DNA of 64,000 nt from Gammaproteobacteria bacterium (GTDB lineage: Bacteria; Pseudomonadota; Gammaproteobacteria; Pseudomonadales; Porticoccaceae). Shown here one piece after another: positions 9,022 through 17,321 of the stretch (position 1 is the stretch's first letter; every line of letters starts with the position of its first letter). The stretch is taken from assembly GCA_016708925.1 (NCBI GenBank), contig JADJET010000001.1, positions 124,001-188,000 on the forward strand. Reading direction: 5' to 3'. The translations under genes and the position numbers were made by a program. The notes under the pieces are model-generated. The model saw nothing but the letters and a program-made list of their open reading frames with translations, was not told the origin of the DNA and searched no databases.

Positions 9022-9819
9022 ATGGATCTCGATCTGCAAGACAAATCCGTCATCGTCACCGGCGGCGCCTCCAACATCGGACGCGCCATTGTGCTGGGCT
9101 TCGCCGCCGAAGGCGCCAAAATCACCATCGCCGACCTGGATACCGCCGCCGGCGAAAAAGTCGCCGCCCTGGCGCTCAAACAAGGTGCCAGTGCCGCGCG
9201 CGTGGTGAAGACCGATGTGACCGACCTGGCCAGCGTCCAGAATCTGTTTCGCGAAGCCAACGACCAGCACGGCGGCATCCACTGCCTGGTCAACAACGTG
9301 GGCTGGGACAAACTCATGTTCTTTACCCAGACCACCCCGGACCTGTGGCAAAAGCTGATCGCCATCAATTATGTCGGCGTGCTGAATTGCACCAAGACCG
9401 CGCTGGAATACATGACACCCGCCGGCGGCGGCTCCATCCTGTCCATCAGCTCCGATGCCAGCCGCCAGGGCGAGGCCCGCGAGGCGGTTTACGGCGGTTT
9501 GAAAGCGGCGGTCAACAGCTTCATGAAAACCATTGCCAAGGAAAACGGCCGCTACAACATCCGCTGCAACTGCGTCTGCCCGGGCGTGACAGTGCCCGAC
9601 AGCGTGGACGAGACCAGCGAGAACAGCATGTGGAAGGAGAAAAATTCGATGTTCACGGACGAGCAGTTCGCCGCCATCGCCAAGACGCTGCCGCTGAAGC
9701 GCATCGGCAAGCCGTCGGATGTGGCCAATGCGGTGGTTTTTCTGTCGTCCCAGCAAGCCGCCGGTTTCATCACCGGGCAGGTCCTGTCGGCGAGCGGCGG
9801 CTACAGCATGATCGGCTGA
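9022..9819 (+). CDS. SDR, 2-hydroxycyclohexanecarboxyl-CoA dehydrogenase (BadH)-like
   Basis: 265 aa classical short-chain dehydrogenase. It has the cofactor motif TGGASNIG, an acidic residue after beta-2 (IADLD) suggesting NAD(H) preference, NNVG in place of NNAG, and the catalytic SISSDAS...YGGLK set (Ser, Tyr, Lys). In cyclohexanecarboxylate degradation BadH oxidises the 2-hydroxy CoA ester to the 2-keto ester that BadI opens. The position 13 bp after badI supports that role; sequence alone shows only an SDR. A GGAG lies before the ATG. No hydratase (BadK) or CoA ligase (AliA) gene is next to it. Confidence 0.8.
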   Translation: MDLDLQDKSVIVTGGASNIGRAIVLGFAAEGAKITIADLDTAAGEKVAALALKQGASAARVVKTDVTDLASVQNLFREANDQHGGIHCLVNNVGWDKLMFFTQTTPDLWQKLIAINYVGVLNCTKTALEYMTPAGGGSILSISSDASRQGEAREAVYGGLKAAVNSFMKTIAKENGRYNIRCNCVCPGVTVPDSVDETSENSMWKEKNSMFTDEQFAAIAKTLPLKRIGKPSDVANAVVFLSSQQAAGFITGQVLSASGGYSMIG

Positions 9820-9895
9820 GCCCGCTGCCTGATTCCAGGGTTTAATTCGCGCAACCCGGCGGTTCGTGCGCAATCCGCACGGCCGTCGCAACGGA

Positions 9896-10972
9896 TCAAC
9901 CTGCGCTGCTGACCGGATCTTGTGACCCGTAGACAACGCTGCGGTTGCGCCCCGCCTGCTTGGCCTGATAAAGGGCGGTATCCGCGGCTTCTATCCAGGC
10001 GGGCAGATCCGCAATCGCTGGCCCGAGTTGCGCGAGGCCGAAACTCACGGTGACACGGCCGGGATAATCCGGCCCGAGATCGCACCGCATGATGGTTTCG
10101 CGCAAGCGCTCAATGACGGCCAGTGCGCCGGTGTTATCGGTGTCGGGCAACACCATCGCGAACTCCTCGCCGCCGTAGCGGCACAGAAAATCGCTGATGC
10201 GCACCTCTTTTTGCAGTAGCGCCGACAGGCGGCGCAACACCTGATCGCCCACCCCGTGCCCGAAGTGGTCGTTGATATTCTTGAAGTGGTCGATATCCGC
10301 GATCACCAGCACCGCGGGCGCGCCTTGGCGCTGGGAACGACTCAGCTCCGCCAACGCCCGCTCCTGCCAGTAACCACGATTCCACAACCCGGTGAGCGCG
10401 TCGATGCGAGTGCGCTGCAACAGACTGCGCTTTTCGGCATCCAGACGCTGTGCGAGCTGAAAAGTGATGTTGCCCACCAACTGGGGATAGATCAGCAGGA
10501 ACGGCAGACAGAACAGGATCTCCCGCGCATTGGTAACCGGCGCCGGCGCCCATCCAGCCAGCAGGACACCGGTGGCGATGCCCGTCAGATGCGCGAGCAG
10601 CCCACGCAGGAACAGCCGCATCCCACCCAGAGCCATGTTGTCCATGCTGAGCATGGCGAGCAACAGCGCACTGGGAAGCATGTTGAACTGCATCAGGGCC
10701 ACCCAAAAACCGCCTGCCAGGGCATCGATCATCAGGTTGCGCCGCTCGGCGCGACTCGGATCGGCTGCGTGACGTGCGCTGAGAAAAGCAATATGAGGCC
10801 AGACGAAGCCATTCAGGATCAGCAATAGCCAGGCCCACGGCGGCGCTCCGGCGGAGACAAATACGCCAGCCACGCCGATAAAGCCGAGACCAACACCGAT
10901 CACCCGCGCCGGGTAGACGCGCCGCGGAAAACCTCGGCCCGGGATGCCGCCAGACGGATTTTCTTTGGTCAT
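9896..10972 (-). CDS. Membrane diguanylate cyclase, MASE2-GGDEF (DgcC/AdrA type)
   Basis: 358 aa. Residues about 15-175 are a MASE2 membrane sensor (RRVYPARVIGVGLG, then GFVWPHIAF, and further hydrophobic helices), followed by a GGDEF domain from about 185. The active site is GGEEF (267-271) in RYGGEEFAMV, and an RISD I-site (258-261) sits five residues before it, so product inhibition by c-di-GMP is expected. The enzyme joins two GTP into c-di-GMP; E. coli DgcC of this layout controls cellulose and biofilm. Nothing nearby is an obvious target. It is divergent from the cupin gene. Confidence 0.9.
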   Translation of the reverse strand: MTKENPSGGIPGRGFPRRVYPARVIGVGLGFIGVAGVFVSAGAPPWAWLLLILNGFVWPHIAFLSARHAADPSRAERRNLMIDALAGGFWVALMQFNMLPSALLLAMLSMDNMALGGMRLFLRGLLAHLTGIATGVLLAGWAPAPVTNAREILFCLPFLLIYPQLVGNITFQLAQRLDAEKRSLLQRTRIDALTGLWNRGYWQERALAELSRSQRQGAPAVLVIADIDHFKNINDHFGHGVGDQVLRRLSALLQKEVRISDFLCRYGGEEFAMVLPDTDNTGALAVIERLRETIMRCDLGPDYPGRVTVSFGLAQLGPAIADLPAWIEAADTALYQAKQAGRNRSVVYGSQDPVSSAG

Positions 10973-11253
10973 CGCGGCCCCTGAGGCGGAAGCTGTTCGG
11001 TGAATATTGCCGCTTGCGGAGGCGACAGTGCTGAAAGCGGCTTTGATCAGGCGTTGGCTTCAGACCGCCCATATACGGGCGCGGCCAGAGCAAAGCGGCG
11101 CGAATTGTACTGTACCCCCCATCAAACGGGACCCGCCTGGTCTTGTTGTGCCCACAAACACGATCGCTTGGGCGCGGCCATAGAGACTGTGCTTTAATCC
11201 GGCACACAAGTCGTTTTACCGCATACCATCACAACAACAGACCGGGGGTATCC

Positions 11254-11748
11254 ATGAAAGTACGACGCATCATTACCGGCACCGACGCCCAGGGCCGTTC
11301 CGTTTTTTCCAGCGACGAGCAGGTACCGGACGTCTTCGGCGGCGCCGGCATGGACGGGTTCCATGAGCAGGGCTCGCTGTCCCTGGTGGAACTCTGGAAA
11401 GGCGTACTGCCGTCCAACAATTCGGTCGTCAGCGTGCGCGAAGGCCCCTTCAACCTGGAGCCAGATCCGGCTTCCCTGATGGTGCGTCTGGCGACCTTCC
11501 CGCCGGAGCCTGAAGGTACGGCAAAGCCTGGCAAGGGCGTGGATTCACATCCCGGCTTTCACATCACCGACACCACCGACATCATCATCGTGCTGGAAGG
11601 CGAGGTTTATTCGATGATGGAAACCGGCGAAAAACTGCTCAAGGCTGGAGATGTCCTGATCCAGCGCGGCACCAATCACGCTTGGTCGAACCGTTCGGGC
11701 AAACCGACCAAGATCGCTGCGATCATGCTGAGCACGAAAAAGCCCTGA
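11254..11748 (+). CDS. Small cupin-domain protein
   Basis: 164 aa. The second half carries a cupin barrel: HPGFHITDTTDIIIVLEGEV followed by GDVLIQRGTNHAWSN, with several His that could bind a metal. The first half is an extension without a recognised motif. Such small cupins are often found in aromatic or terpenoid catabolic clusters, but their roles vary and none can be assigned here. The ATG follows a GGGGG ribosome site. The gene is alone on its strand, converging with the SMP-30 gene over a shared terminator. Confidence 0.8.
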   Translation: MKVRRIITGTDAQGRSVFSSDEQVPDVFGGAGMDGFHEQGSLSLVELWKGVLPSNNSVVSVREGPFNLEPDPASLMVRLATFPPEPEGTAKPGKGVDSHPGFHITDTTDIIIVLEGEVYSMMETGEKLLKAGDVLIQRGTNHAWSNRSGKPTKIAAIMLSTKKP

Positions 11749-11775
11749 GTTCTTCCTCTGTATTCCAAGACATAA

Positions 11776-11803
11776 AAAAACCGCGGCGATTGCCGCGGTT
11801 TTT
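11776..11803. terminator. Bidirectional rho-independent terminator between the cupin and SMP-30 genes
   Basis: A 12-bp perfect stem: AAAAACCGCGGC (11776-11787), a 4-nt loop, and GCCGCGGTTTTT (11792-11803). Runs of A and T flank the stem on each side, so it can stop transcription from both strands. It lies 28 bp past the cupin stop and 24 bp past the SMP-30 stop. Confidence 0.9.
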
Positions 11804-11826
11804 CGTTTGCCTACCTCAACGCTTAG

Positions 11827-12678
11827 TCAGGGCGATCCTGCCGCCGCGACCTCGACCTGCGCGGTCTCGATCAGGGCATTGCGTGCACCCTTGGGAATAT
11901 CCTCGAGATTGCCGTCGTAGATCAGGCAGTAGAGCGTTTTGCCATCGGCGCCGCCCAGATTACAGGCCACCGCCCGCCGCCCGCCAGTGACGATCTTGTG
12001 GGTGATTTCCCCGCCTTCACGGACGCGGAGGAACTCGCCCTGTTCGAAGGCCGCGACCCAGATCGCACCTTCCGCGTCCAGGCAGATGCCGTCCGGCGTG
12101 TAGGGCGCCAGATCGGCGAACGTACGCCGATTGGTCAGACTGCCGTCGGCCTGGATGTCGAATGCAGTCAGTTTACCGACGAAGGTTTCGGCCACCACCA
12201 GCGTCTTGCCGTTGTTGGCGACCACCGCCCCGTTGGGAAAGTGCACCTGATCGGCCACGGTCTTCACGGTGCCATCGGGCTTGACCAGGGTCAGCGTCGC
12301 GGGCTGGGGCGTCTCGTGGGCGAACACGTCGTAGCCAAACGTGCCCACATAGATGTTGCCATTGGGAGCGCAGACGCAGTCGTTGATGTCGTACTTGAGC
12401 ACGCCCGAAAGGTCGGCGTACAGACTCAGCTCGCCGTTTTTCACCTTCATCAATTTGCGGTCGGCCATGGATACGATCACCACGGAACCATCGGGCAGGA
12501 AATTGATCCCCGACGGGCGATTGGGAAACTTCGCGAACTCCTGGCGTTGTCCAGCGGCTGTCAGCGTATACACCGTCAGCCCGAACATGTCGGACACCCA
12601 GAGTTTGCCGTCGTGCCAGCGCGGCCCCTCGAGAAACACGAAGTCCTTCGCAAACGGTTGTGTCGTCAGTTGTTTCAT
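11827..12678 (-). CDS. SMP-30/gluconolactonase/LRE-family protein (candidate lactonase)
   Basis: 283 aa, six-bladed beta-propeller of the SMP-30/regucalcin family. It shows the expected pattern EGPRWHDGKLWVSDM (metal-binding Glu of blade 1), RPSGINFLPDGSVVI, NDCVCAPNGNIYVG, HFPNGAVVANNGKTL and TPDGICLDAEGAIWVA. Members hydrolyse lactones with a divalent metal. It lies between a terminator and two Zn-alcohol dehydrogenases that precede three BVMOs on the same strand, so hydrolysis of a BVMO-made lactone is an attractive role, but this is inferred from context only. Confidence 0.85.
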   Translation of the reverse strand: MKQLTTQPFAKDFVFLEGPRWHDGKLWVSDMFGLTVYTLTAAGQRQEFAKFPNRPSGINFLPDGSVVIVSMADRKLMKVKNGELSLYADLSGVLKYDINDCVCAPNGNIYVGTFGYDVFAHETPQPATLTLVKPDGTVKTVADQVHFPNGAVVANNGKTLVVAETFVGKLTAFDIQADGSLTNRRTFADLAPYTPDGICLDAEGAIWVAAFEQGEFLRVREGGEITHKIVTGGRRAVACNLGGADGKTLYCLIYDGNLEDIPKGARNALIETAQVEVAAAGSP

Positions 12679-12732
12679 TTTTTTGTTCTCCTCGCTAACC
12701 CCTTGAACGCCGCCAGGGCGGCGTTACTGCTC

Positions 12733-13836
12733 TCAGTTGTACATGATGACCGAGCGTGCGCCCTCGCCACGACTCATGGCGTCGAAGGCATCGTTGACGT
12801 CTTCGAGACGAATGCGGTTGGTGATCATGGCATCCAGCTTGAGATCGCCTTTCATGAACAGATCGACAAACTTGGGAATGTCCTTGGACGGAATCGAAGT
12901 GCCGTAAGCGGAACCCTTGAAGTGCTTCTCGCCGAAGAAGCCCAGTACCGGCAGCTCGATCTCGGTATCCATGGAAGGCACGCCGACAATGACCGCGGTG
13001 CCGGTCGCACGCGCCATCGACCAGGCCTGTTCGATCGTCGCCTTCAGACCCAGTGCTTCGAACGCGAAATGCACGCCGCCCCTGGCCAGGGCACGCACTT
13101 CCTTGACGGGATTTACCGCCTTGGGATCAATGGCATGGGTGGCACCCAGCTTCAGCGCCAGTTCGCGCTTCTGGGGGACCGGGTCGATGGCGATGATCAT
13201 GGTCGCGCCGGCAATGCGTGCGCCCTGGATGATGGAGAGTCCAACGCCGCCGCAACCGATCACCGCACAGCTGTCGCCGGGATTGATCTTCACGGTGTTG
13301 AGCGCGGCGCCAACGCCGGTGGTCACGCCGCAGCCGATCAGGCACACAGTGTCCAGCGGCGCGTTGTGATCAACCTTGATGGCATTGCCTGCGGGGATGA
13401 CCGCCCGCTCGGAGAACGTGCCCACGCCGACCAGTTGGCCGATGGCCTGGCCTTTCGCGTTTTTCAGGCGGGTGGTGCCGTCGGGCAGACAGCCCTGCCA
13501 GATGACCTTGCCCATCTCCACGCACATGAACGGCTTGCGCTCCAGACAGAACAGACAGTTGCCGCAGGCGGGAGTGAGCGAAGCGACGACGTGATCGCCA
13601 GGCTTGAGGTCGGTCACGCCGGAGCCCACCTCTTCCACGATGCCGGCGCCCTCGTGACCCAGCACGGAGGGAATCGCGCTCTTGATCACTCCGTAGCGAA
13701 AGGAGTAATCGCTGTGGCAGATGCCGCTGGCGGTGTATTTGATCAATACTTCATTGGCTTTCGGGCCTTCCAGCTCCAGCTCCTCGATCACCAGCGGAGC
13801 CCCGACTTCATACAGTACTGCGGCTTTTGTTTTCAT
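12733..13836 (-). CDS. Zn-dependent alcohol dehydrogenase (MDR family), copy 1
   Basis: 367 aa. Catalytic zinc ligands are visible in ASGICHSDYS and LGHEGAG; the structural zinc lobe has four Cys in CGNCLFCLERKPFMC; the Rossmann fold has IGCGGVGLS. It oxidises an alcohol with NAD(P)+. It is a tandem paralogue of the next gene (13894-15000), sharing GCGVTTGVGAALNT-type segments. The pair sits between an SMP-30 gene and three BVMOs, which suggests oxidation of a cyclic alcohol to the BVMO ketone substrate or of a later hydroxy acid. The substrate is not determinable from sequence. Confidence 0.88.
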   Translation of the reverse strand: MKTKAAVLYEVGAPLVIEELELEGPKANEVLIKYTASGICHSDYSFRYGVIKSAIPSVLGHEGAGIVEEVGSGVTDLKPGDHVVASLTPACGNCLFCLERKPFMCVEMGKVIWQGCLPDGTTRLKNAKGQAIGQLVGVGTFSERAVIPAGNAIKVDHNAPLDTVCLIGCGVTTGVGAALNTVKINPGDSCAVIGCGGVGLSIIQGARIAGATMIIAIDPVPQKRELALKLGATHAIDPKAVNPVKEVRALARGGVHFAFEALGLKATIEQAWSMARATGTAVIVGVPSMDTEIELPVLGFFGEKHFKGSAYGTSIPSKDIPKFVDLFMKGDLKLDAMITNRIRLEDVNDAFDAMSRGEGARSVIMYN

Positions 13837-13893
13837 GAAAATGTCTCCCGGCCGATCGCGGATCGGCGTGCAAATTGGTCTGATTGTCGGATA

Positions 13894-15000
13894 TCAGCTG
13901 TAGCTGATGACCGAGCGCGCACCTTCGCCACGTCCCATCTCTTCGAACGCGCGGTTGATGTCCGCAAGCCCGATCCGCTGCGTGATCATTTCGTCGAGCA
14001 GCAACTGTCCTCTTTTGTACAGATCGACAAAACGCGGGATGTCGCGCTTGGGCGACGATGAGCCGTAACAGGAGCCCTGAATTTCGTATTCGGCCAGCAG
14101 ACCGGCAGCGGGAATTTTCACCGACTGATCCAGTGATGCCACACCGACGATGATCGCCTTGCCGGTGGGACGGATCATGCCCCAGCACTGCTGCATGGTC
14201 TGGACCTTGCCCAGCGCCTCGAACGCGTAGTGCACGCCGATTCCGCCGGTGATTTCCTTGACCTTGGCCATGGGCTCTTCGACAAACGGATTGATGGTAT
14301 GGGTGGCCCCCAGACGCATCGCCAGCTCGCGCTTTTCTTCCATCGGGTCGATGGCGATGATGATGCTGGCACCGGCGATGCGCGCACCCTGCAAAATGGA
14401 AAGACCGACCCCACCGCAACCGATAACGGCCACGCTCTCGCCCCATTGCACCTTGGCGGTGTTGAGTGCCGCGCCGGTGCCGGTCGTAACGCCGCAGCCG
14501 ATCAGGCAGGTGACATCCAGGGGGGTGTCGTCGGGCACCTTGATGGCCGAGCCCGCTGGCATGACCATGTATTCACCGAAGGAACCCACGCCGCAGAGCG
14601 CATAGACGTCCTCACCCGCCAGCGTCTTGTGGCGCGTGGTACCGTCGAGCTGGGTGCAGTCGGTGAGCAGTCTGTTCATCTGGGAGCACATGTACTCCTT
14701 GGATTCCCGGCACATGCCGCACTTGCCGCAGCTCGGGGACAGGGAGGCGATGACCTTGTCGCCTGGTTTGACATGGGTAACGCCGGGGCCGATGGCTTCC
14801 ACGATACCCGCACCCTCATGACCCAGCACCACCGGGAAGGGTGAGCGCAGCACACCGTGGGCTACGGAATAATCGCTGTGGCAGATACCGCTGGCGACAG
14901 TGCGCACCAGCACTTCGTTTGCTTTTGGCGGTGCCAGCTCCAGCTCCTCGATCGTAAACGGCTGGTTGACCGCCCGCAGTACTGCGGCTTTGATTCGCAT
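13894..15000 (-). CDS. Zn-dependent alcohol dehydrogenase (MDR family), copy 2
   Basis: 368 aa from the ATG at 15000, chosen because GGAGG lies just upstream and the start MRIKAAVL aligns with MKTKAAVL of copy 1; an in-frame extension to 15186 has no homology. Zinc sites: ASGICHSDYS, LGHEGAG and CGKCGMCRESKEYMC. Cofactor site: IGCGGVGLS, then AIDPMEEKRELA. It lies 57 bp upstream of copy 1 on the same strand, so they are probably cotranscribed. Two similar enzymes could handle two alcohols of the same pathway, as ChnA and ChnD do in cyclohexanol oxidation (inference; those belong to different subfamilies). Confidence 0.88.
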   Translation of the reverse strand: MRIKAAVLRAVNQPFTIEELELAPPKANEVLVRTVASGICHSDYSVAHGVLRSPFPVVLGHEGAGIVEAIGPGVTHVKPGDKVIASLSPSCGKCGMCRESKEYMCSQMNRLLTDCTQLDGTTRHKTLAGEDVYALCGVGSFGEYMVMPAGSAIKVPDDTPLDVTCLIGCGVTTGTGAALNTAKVQWGESVAVIGCGGVGLSILQGARIAGASIIIAIDPMEEKRELAMRLGATHTINPFVEEPMAKVKEITGGIGVHYAFEALGKVQTMQQCWGMIRPTGKAIIVGVASLDQSVKIPAAGLLAEYEIQGSCYGSSSPKRDIPRFVDLYKRGQLLLDEMITQRIGLADINRAFEEMGRGEGARSVISYS

Positions 15001-15141
15001 GATGTCCTCCACTAAACACGGGTGATTATTTTGGCCACGCAATAGTACAGGATGGCGCCCGATCGGCAACAGGTTGCCGACCCCGGATCGCATGGCAACG
15101 GCGCGCGGCCTCATCTGCCGCCAATCGGACCCTGCGGGGCC

Positions 15142-15177
15142 CACAAAAAGGGCTGGCACCTTGCGGTGCCAGCCCTT
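15142..15177 (-). terminator. Rho-independent terminator of BVMO 1
   Basis: A 13-bp perfect stem (15148-15160 with 15165-15177) with a TTGC loop. On the minus strand it is followed by TTTTTG, ending the transcript of the BVMO at 15214-16812. It separates that gene from the alcohol dehydrogenase pair. Confidence 0.85.
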
Positions 15178-15213
15178 GCGAAACAACGAACTGCGACCGA
15201 AAACGGCCGGGCC

Positions 15214-16812
15214 TTACACCATCTTGAAGCCTTCGTAGTTATTGGCCGCTACTTCATCGCACTTCTTGCGATAGTTGGGCGCGCCACCGGCGTAGAGCAG
15301 GAAGGTGCGCTTCTTGCCAGGCGTATTGGCCCCCATGAACCAGGAATCCGCCTTGGTAAACAGCGAGCCGGCGGCCGTCTCGTAGACGTGGTCGGTCCAG
15401 GCCAGCTCGGCGTCACGGGTCGCTTCACAGCGCTTGTATTGGTGATTTTGCATGTGTTTAACCAGATCGGTCACCCACTCGACATTTTGCTCGATGCAAC
15501 GGGGAATGTTGCAGAAAGTGGCGCCATTGTGGGGGCCGACCAACATGAACATGTTGGGGAAACCGTTGACCTGCATGCCCAGATAGGTTTCCGGACCGCC
15601 GCTCCACTTGTCGACCAGCGCCTGACCGTCTTCACCGCGAATATCGATGCGCTTGAAGGCACCGGTCACCGCGTCGAAGCCGGTGGCGTAAACGATGAAA
15701 TCGAGGTCGTACTGTTTGTCGCTGGTCTTGATCCCGGTCTCATTCACACGCTCGATCGGCGTTGCGCGCAGGTCGACCAGGGTGACATTGGGCTGGTTGT
15801 AAACCTCGAAGTATTTGGTTTCCATCGGCACGCGCTTCATGCCGAAGCCATGGTCCTTCGGAATCAGGATGTCCGCGACTTTCGGATCCTTTACACGCTC
15901 GCGAATTTTGCGCGCGATGAACTCGGTGATGATGGCATTGGCTTTTTCGTCGGTCATGATGTCGTAGAAATTGGCCAGCCAGATGCCGAAGCCGGGTTCA
16001 CCGTAGAGTTTTTCGAATTTGGCTTCGCGCTCTTCAGGGCTGACATCGAAGATCGAACGCATGTCGAACTGGTGGAGAAATCCGGCACCGGATTCCTTGC
16101 AGATCTTGAACAGCTCCGGATAGCTCGCCTTGAGCGCGGGCTGCTCTTCATCAGTGATTTTCGAGTTGTTCAGCGGTGCGCACCAGCTGGCGTCGAGCTG
16201 AAAAACCGTGAGGTGTTCGGCGGTCTTGGCCACTTCCTGAATCACCTGCACTCCGGTAGCACCGGTGCCGATGACACCGACGCGCTTGCCTTTGAAGTCG
16301 ACCGGCGTTTTGGGCCAGCGCGAGGTGTGGCAGTAGTCGCCCTTGAAGCTGTCGATGCCTTCAATGCGCGGCATCTGGGTCGCCGACAGCACGCCGACCG
16401 CGGTAATCAGGAAACGCGCACGGGCTTTTTCGCCACCTTCGAGCTCGACTTCCCAGAGGTCGTCGCCTTTGATGAACTTGGCTGCGGTGACCTTGCTGTT
16501 GAACTGGATGTCCTTGCGCAGATCAAGCTTGTCGGCAACAAAGTTGAAATAGCGTTCGTTGTCGGCCTGGCCGGAAAAATGCTCGGTCCAGTTCCATTCC
16601 TTCAGGATTTCCTCGGAAAAGGAATACGCGTAGGTGTAGCTTTCGGAATCGAAGCGCGCACCGGGATAACGGTTCCAGTACCAGGTGCTGTCGACACCAT
16701 CACTGGTCTCGTACATGCGAACATTCATGCCGAGTTCGCGCAGGCGATAAAGTTGGTACATGCCGGAAATACCGGCACCGATGATGATTGCATCGTATTG
16801 GGCGTTGGACAT
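15214..16812 (-). CDS. Type I Baeyer-Villiger monooxygenase, paralogue 1
   Basis: 532 aa. Residues 12-17 GAGISG bind FAD; the BVMO fingerprint FKGDYCHTSRWP is at 156-167; GTGATG (182-187) binds NADPH; MKRVPME holds the expected active-site Arg. Such enzymes insert an oxygen next to a ketone carbonyl, giving an ester or lactone. In the second conserved motif, [AG]GxW....[FY]P, the two Gly are replaced: the protein reads GVDSTWYWNRYPG. The ATG at 16812 has AGGAGG about 10 bp upstream; an ATG at 16821 sits directly against the ribosome site. The upstream frame to 17142 is non-homologous. First of three tandem paralogues. Confidence 0.92.
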   Translation of the reverse strand: MSNAQYDAIIIGAGISGMYQLYRLRELGMNVRMYETSDGVDSTWYWNRYPGARFDSESYTYAYSFSEEILKEWNWTEHFSGQADNERYFNFVADKLDLRKDIQFNSKVTAAKFIKGDDLWEVELEGGEKARARFLITAVGVLSATQMPRIEGIDSFKGDYCHTSRWPKTPVDFKGKRVGVIGTGATGVQVIQEVAKTAEHLTVFQLDASWCAPLNNSKITDEEQPALKASYPELFKICKESGAGFLHQFDMRSIFDVSPEEREAKFEKLYGEPGFGIWLANFYDIMTDEKANAIITEFIARKIRERVKDPKVADILIPKDHGFGMKRVPMETKYFEVYNQPNVTLVDLRATPIERVNETGIKTSDKQYDLDFIVYATGFDAVTGAFKRIDIRGEDGQALVDKWSGGPETYLGMQVNGFPNMFMLVGPHNGATFCNIPRCIEQNVEWVTDLVKHMQNHQYKRCEATRDAELAWTDHVYETAAGSLFTKADSWFMGANTPGKKRTFLLYAGGAPNYRKKCDEVAANNYEGFKMV

Positions 16813-16821
16813 CTCTTGCAT

Positions 16822-17257
16822 TCCTCCTATAAGGATATTTACACGCTGACAGAAAATTCGAATACTTTGAGCTGGCCGGGGCAGAACTTCAGCGGAGTTT
16901 CTCGGTGCTTCATGTATCCTGAGCATGTCACGCGTCATTTGTGACTGCGTCCCGCCCACCTGTAACACCTGACGAAACGGTGACAGCACGATAAAGCCTG
17001 CCCGGTCCCACAGATACAGAGTCGTGTCAAGACTCTGCCTCCCGAAAAAGCGGCGGGAGTACACCATAATTGACTTGGCGCAGCAAGCGCGGCCGCACGG
17101 CCGGGCAGCGGATCGACAGCGCCCTGCCGCGTTGCGCGGCAACGGCTTCCCGGTCCATCTGCTTGATATCCGGTGGGTAGCTCGTTATTGCCCCTGTTGA
17201 CGCGCAGCGCTGGTCTACCCCCGCGCGTCGGGAAAGCGAGCTGCCTGAAACGCCAAA
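16822..17257. other. Long intergenic region upstream of BVMO 1
   Basis: About 440 bp without a supportable gene. Open frames here are GC-driven and have no recognisable motif. The part next to 16822 carries the ribosome site of BVMO 1 and an AT-rich AAATATCCTTATAGG stretch (minus strand), so the promoter of that gene is probably within it. A TTGACA lies further upstream on the minus strand without a convincing -10. No tRNA or mobile element was seen. Confidence 0.5.
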
Positions 17258-17283
17258 GGGCTACAACCTGTCGGCTGTAGCCC
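17258..17283 (-). terminator. Probable terminator of BVMO 2
   Basis: Perfect 8-bp arms GGGCTACA (17258-17265) and TGTAGCCC (17276-17283) with a 10-nt loop, 38 bp past the BVMO 2 stop. On the minus strand the stem is followed by only three T, so it is weaker than the one after BVMO 1. Confidence 0.5.
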
Positions 17284-17321
17284 TGGAAGCTCCCTTGAAC
17301 TTCGGCCGAACCCGGCCCCGG

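Noticed and set aside
11998..14061. A 687-codon open frame on the plus strand
   Set aside because: Antisense to the SMP-30 and first alcohol dehydrogenase genes.
16813..17142. In-frame N-terminal extension of BVMO 1
   Set aside because: No homology, no ribosome site, and the sister BVMOs start at the equivalent of 16812.
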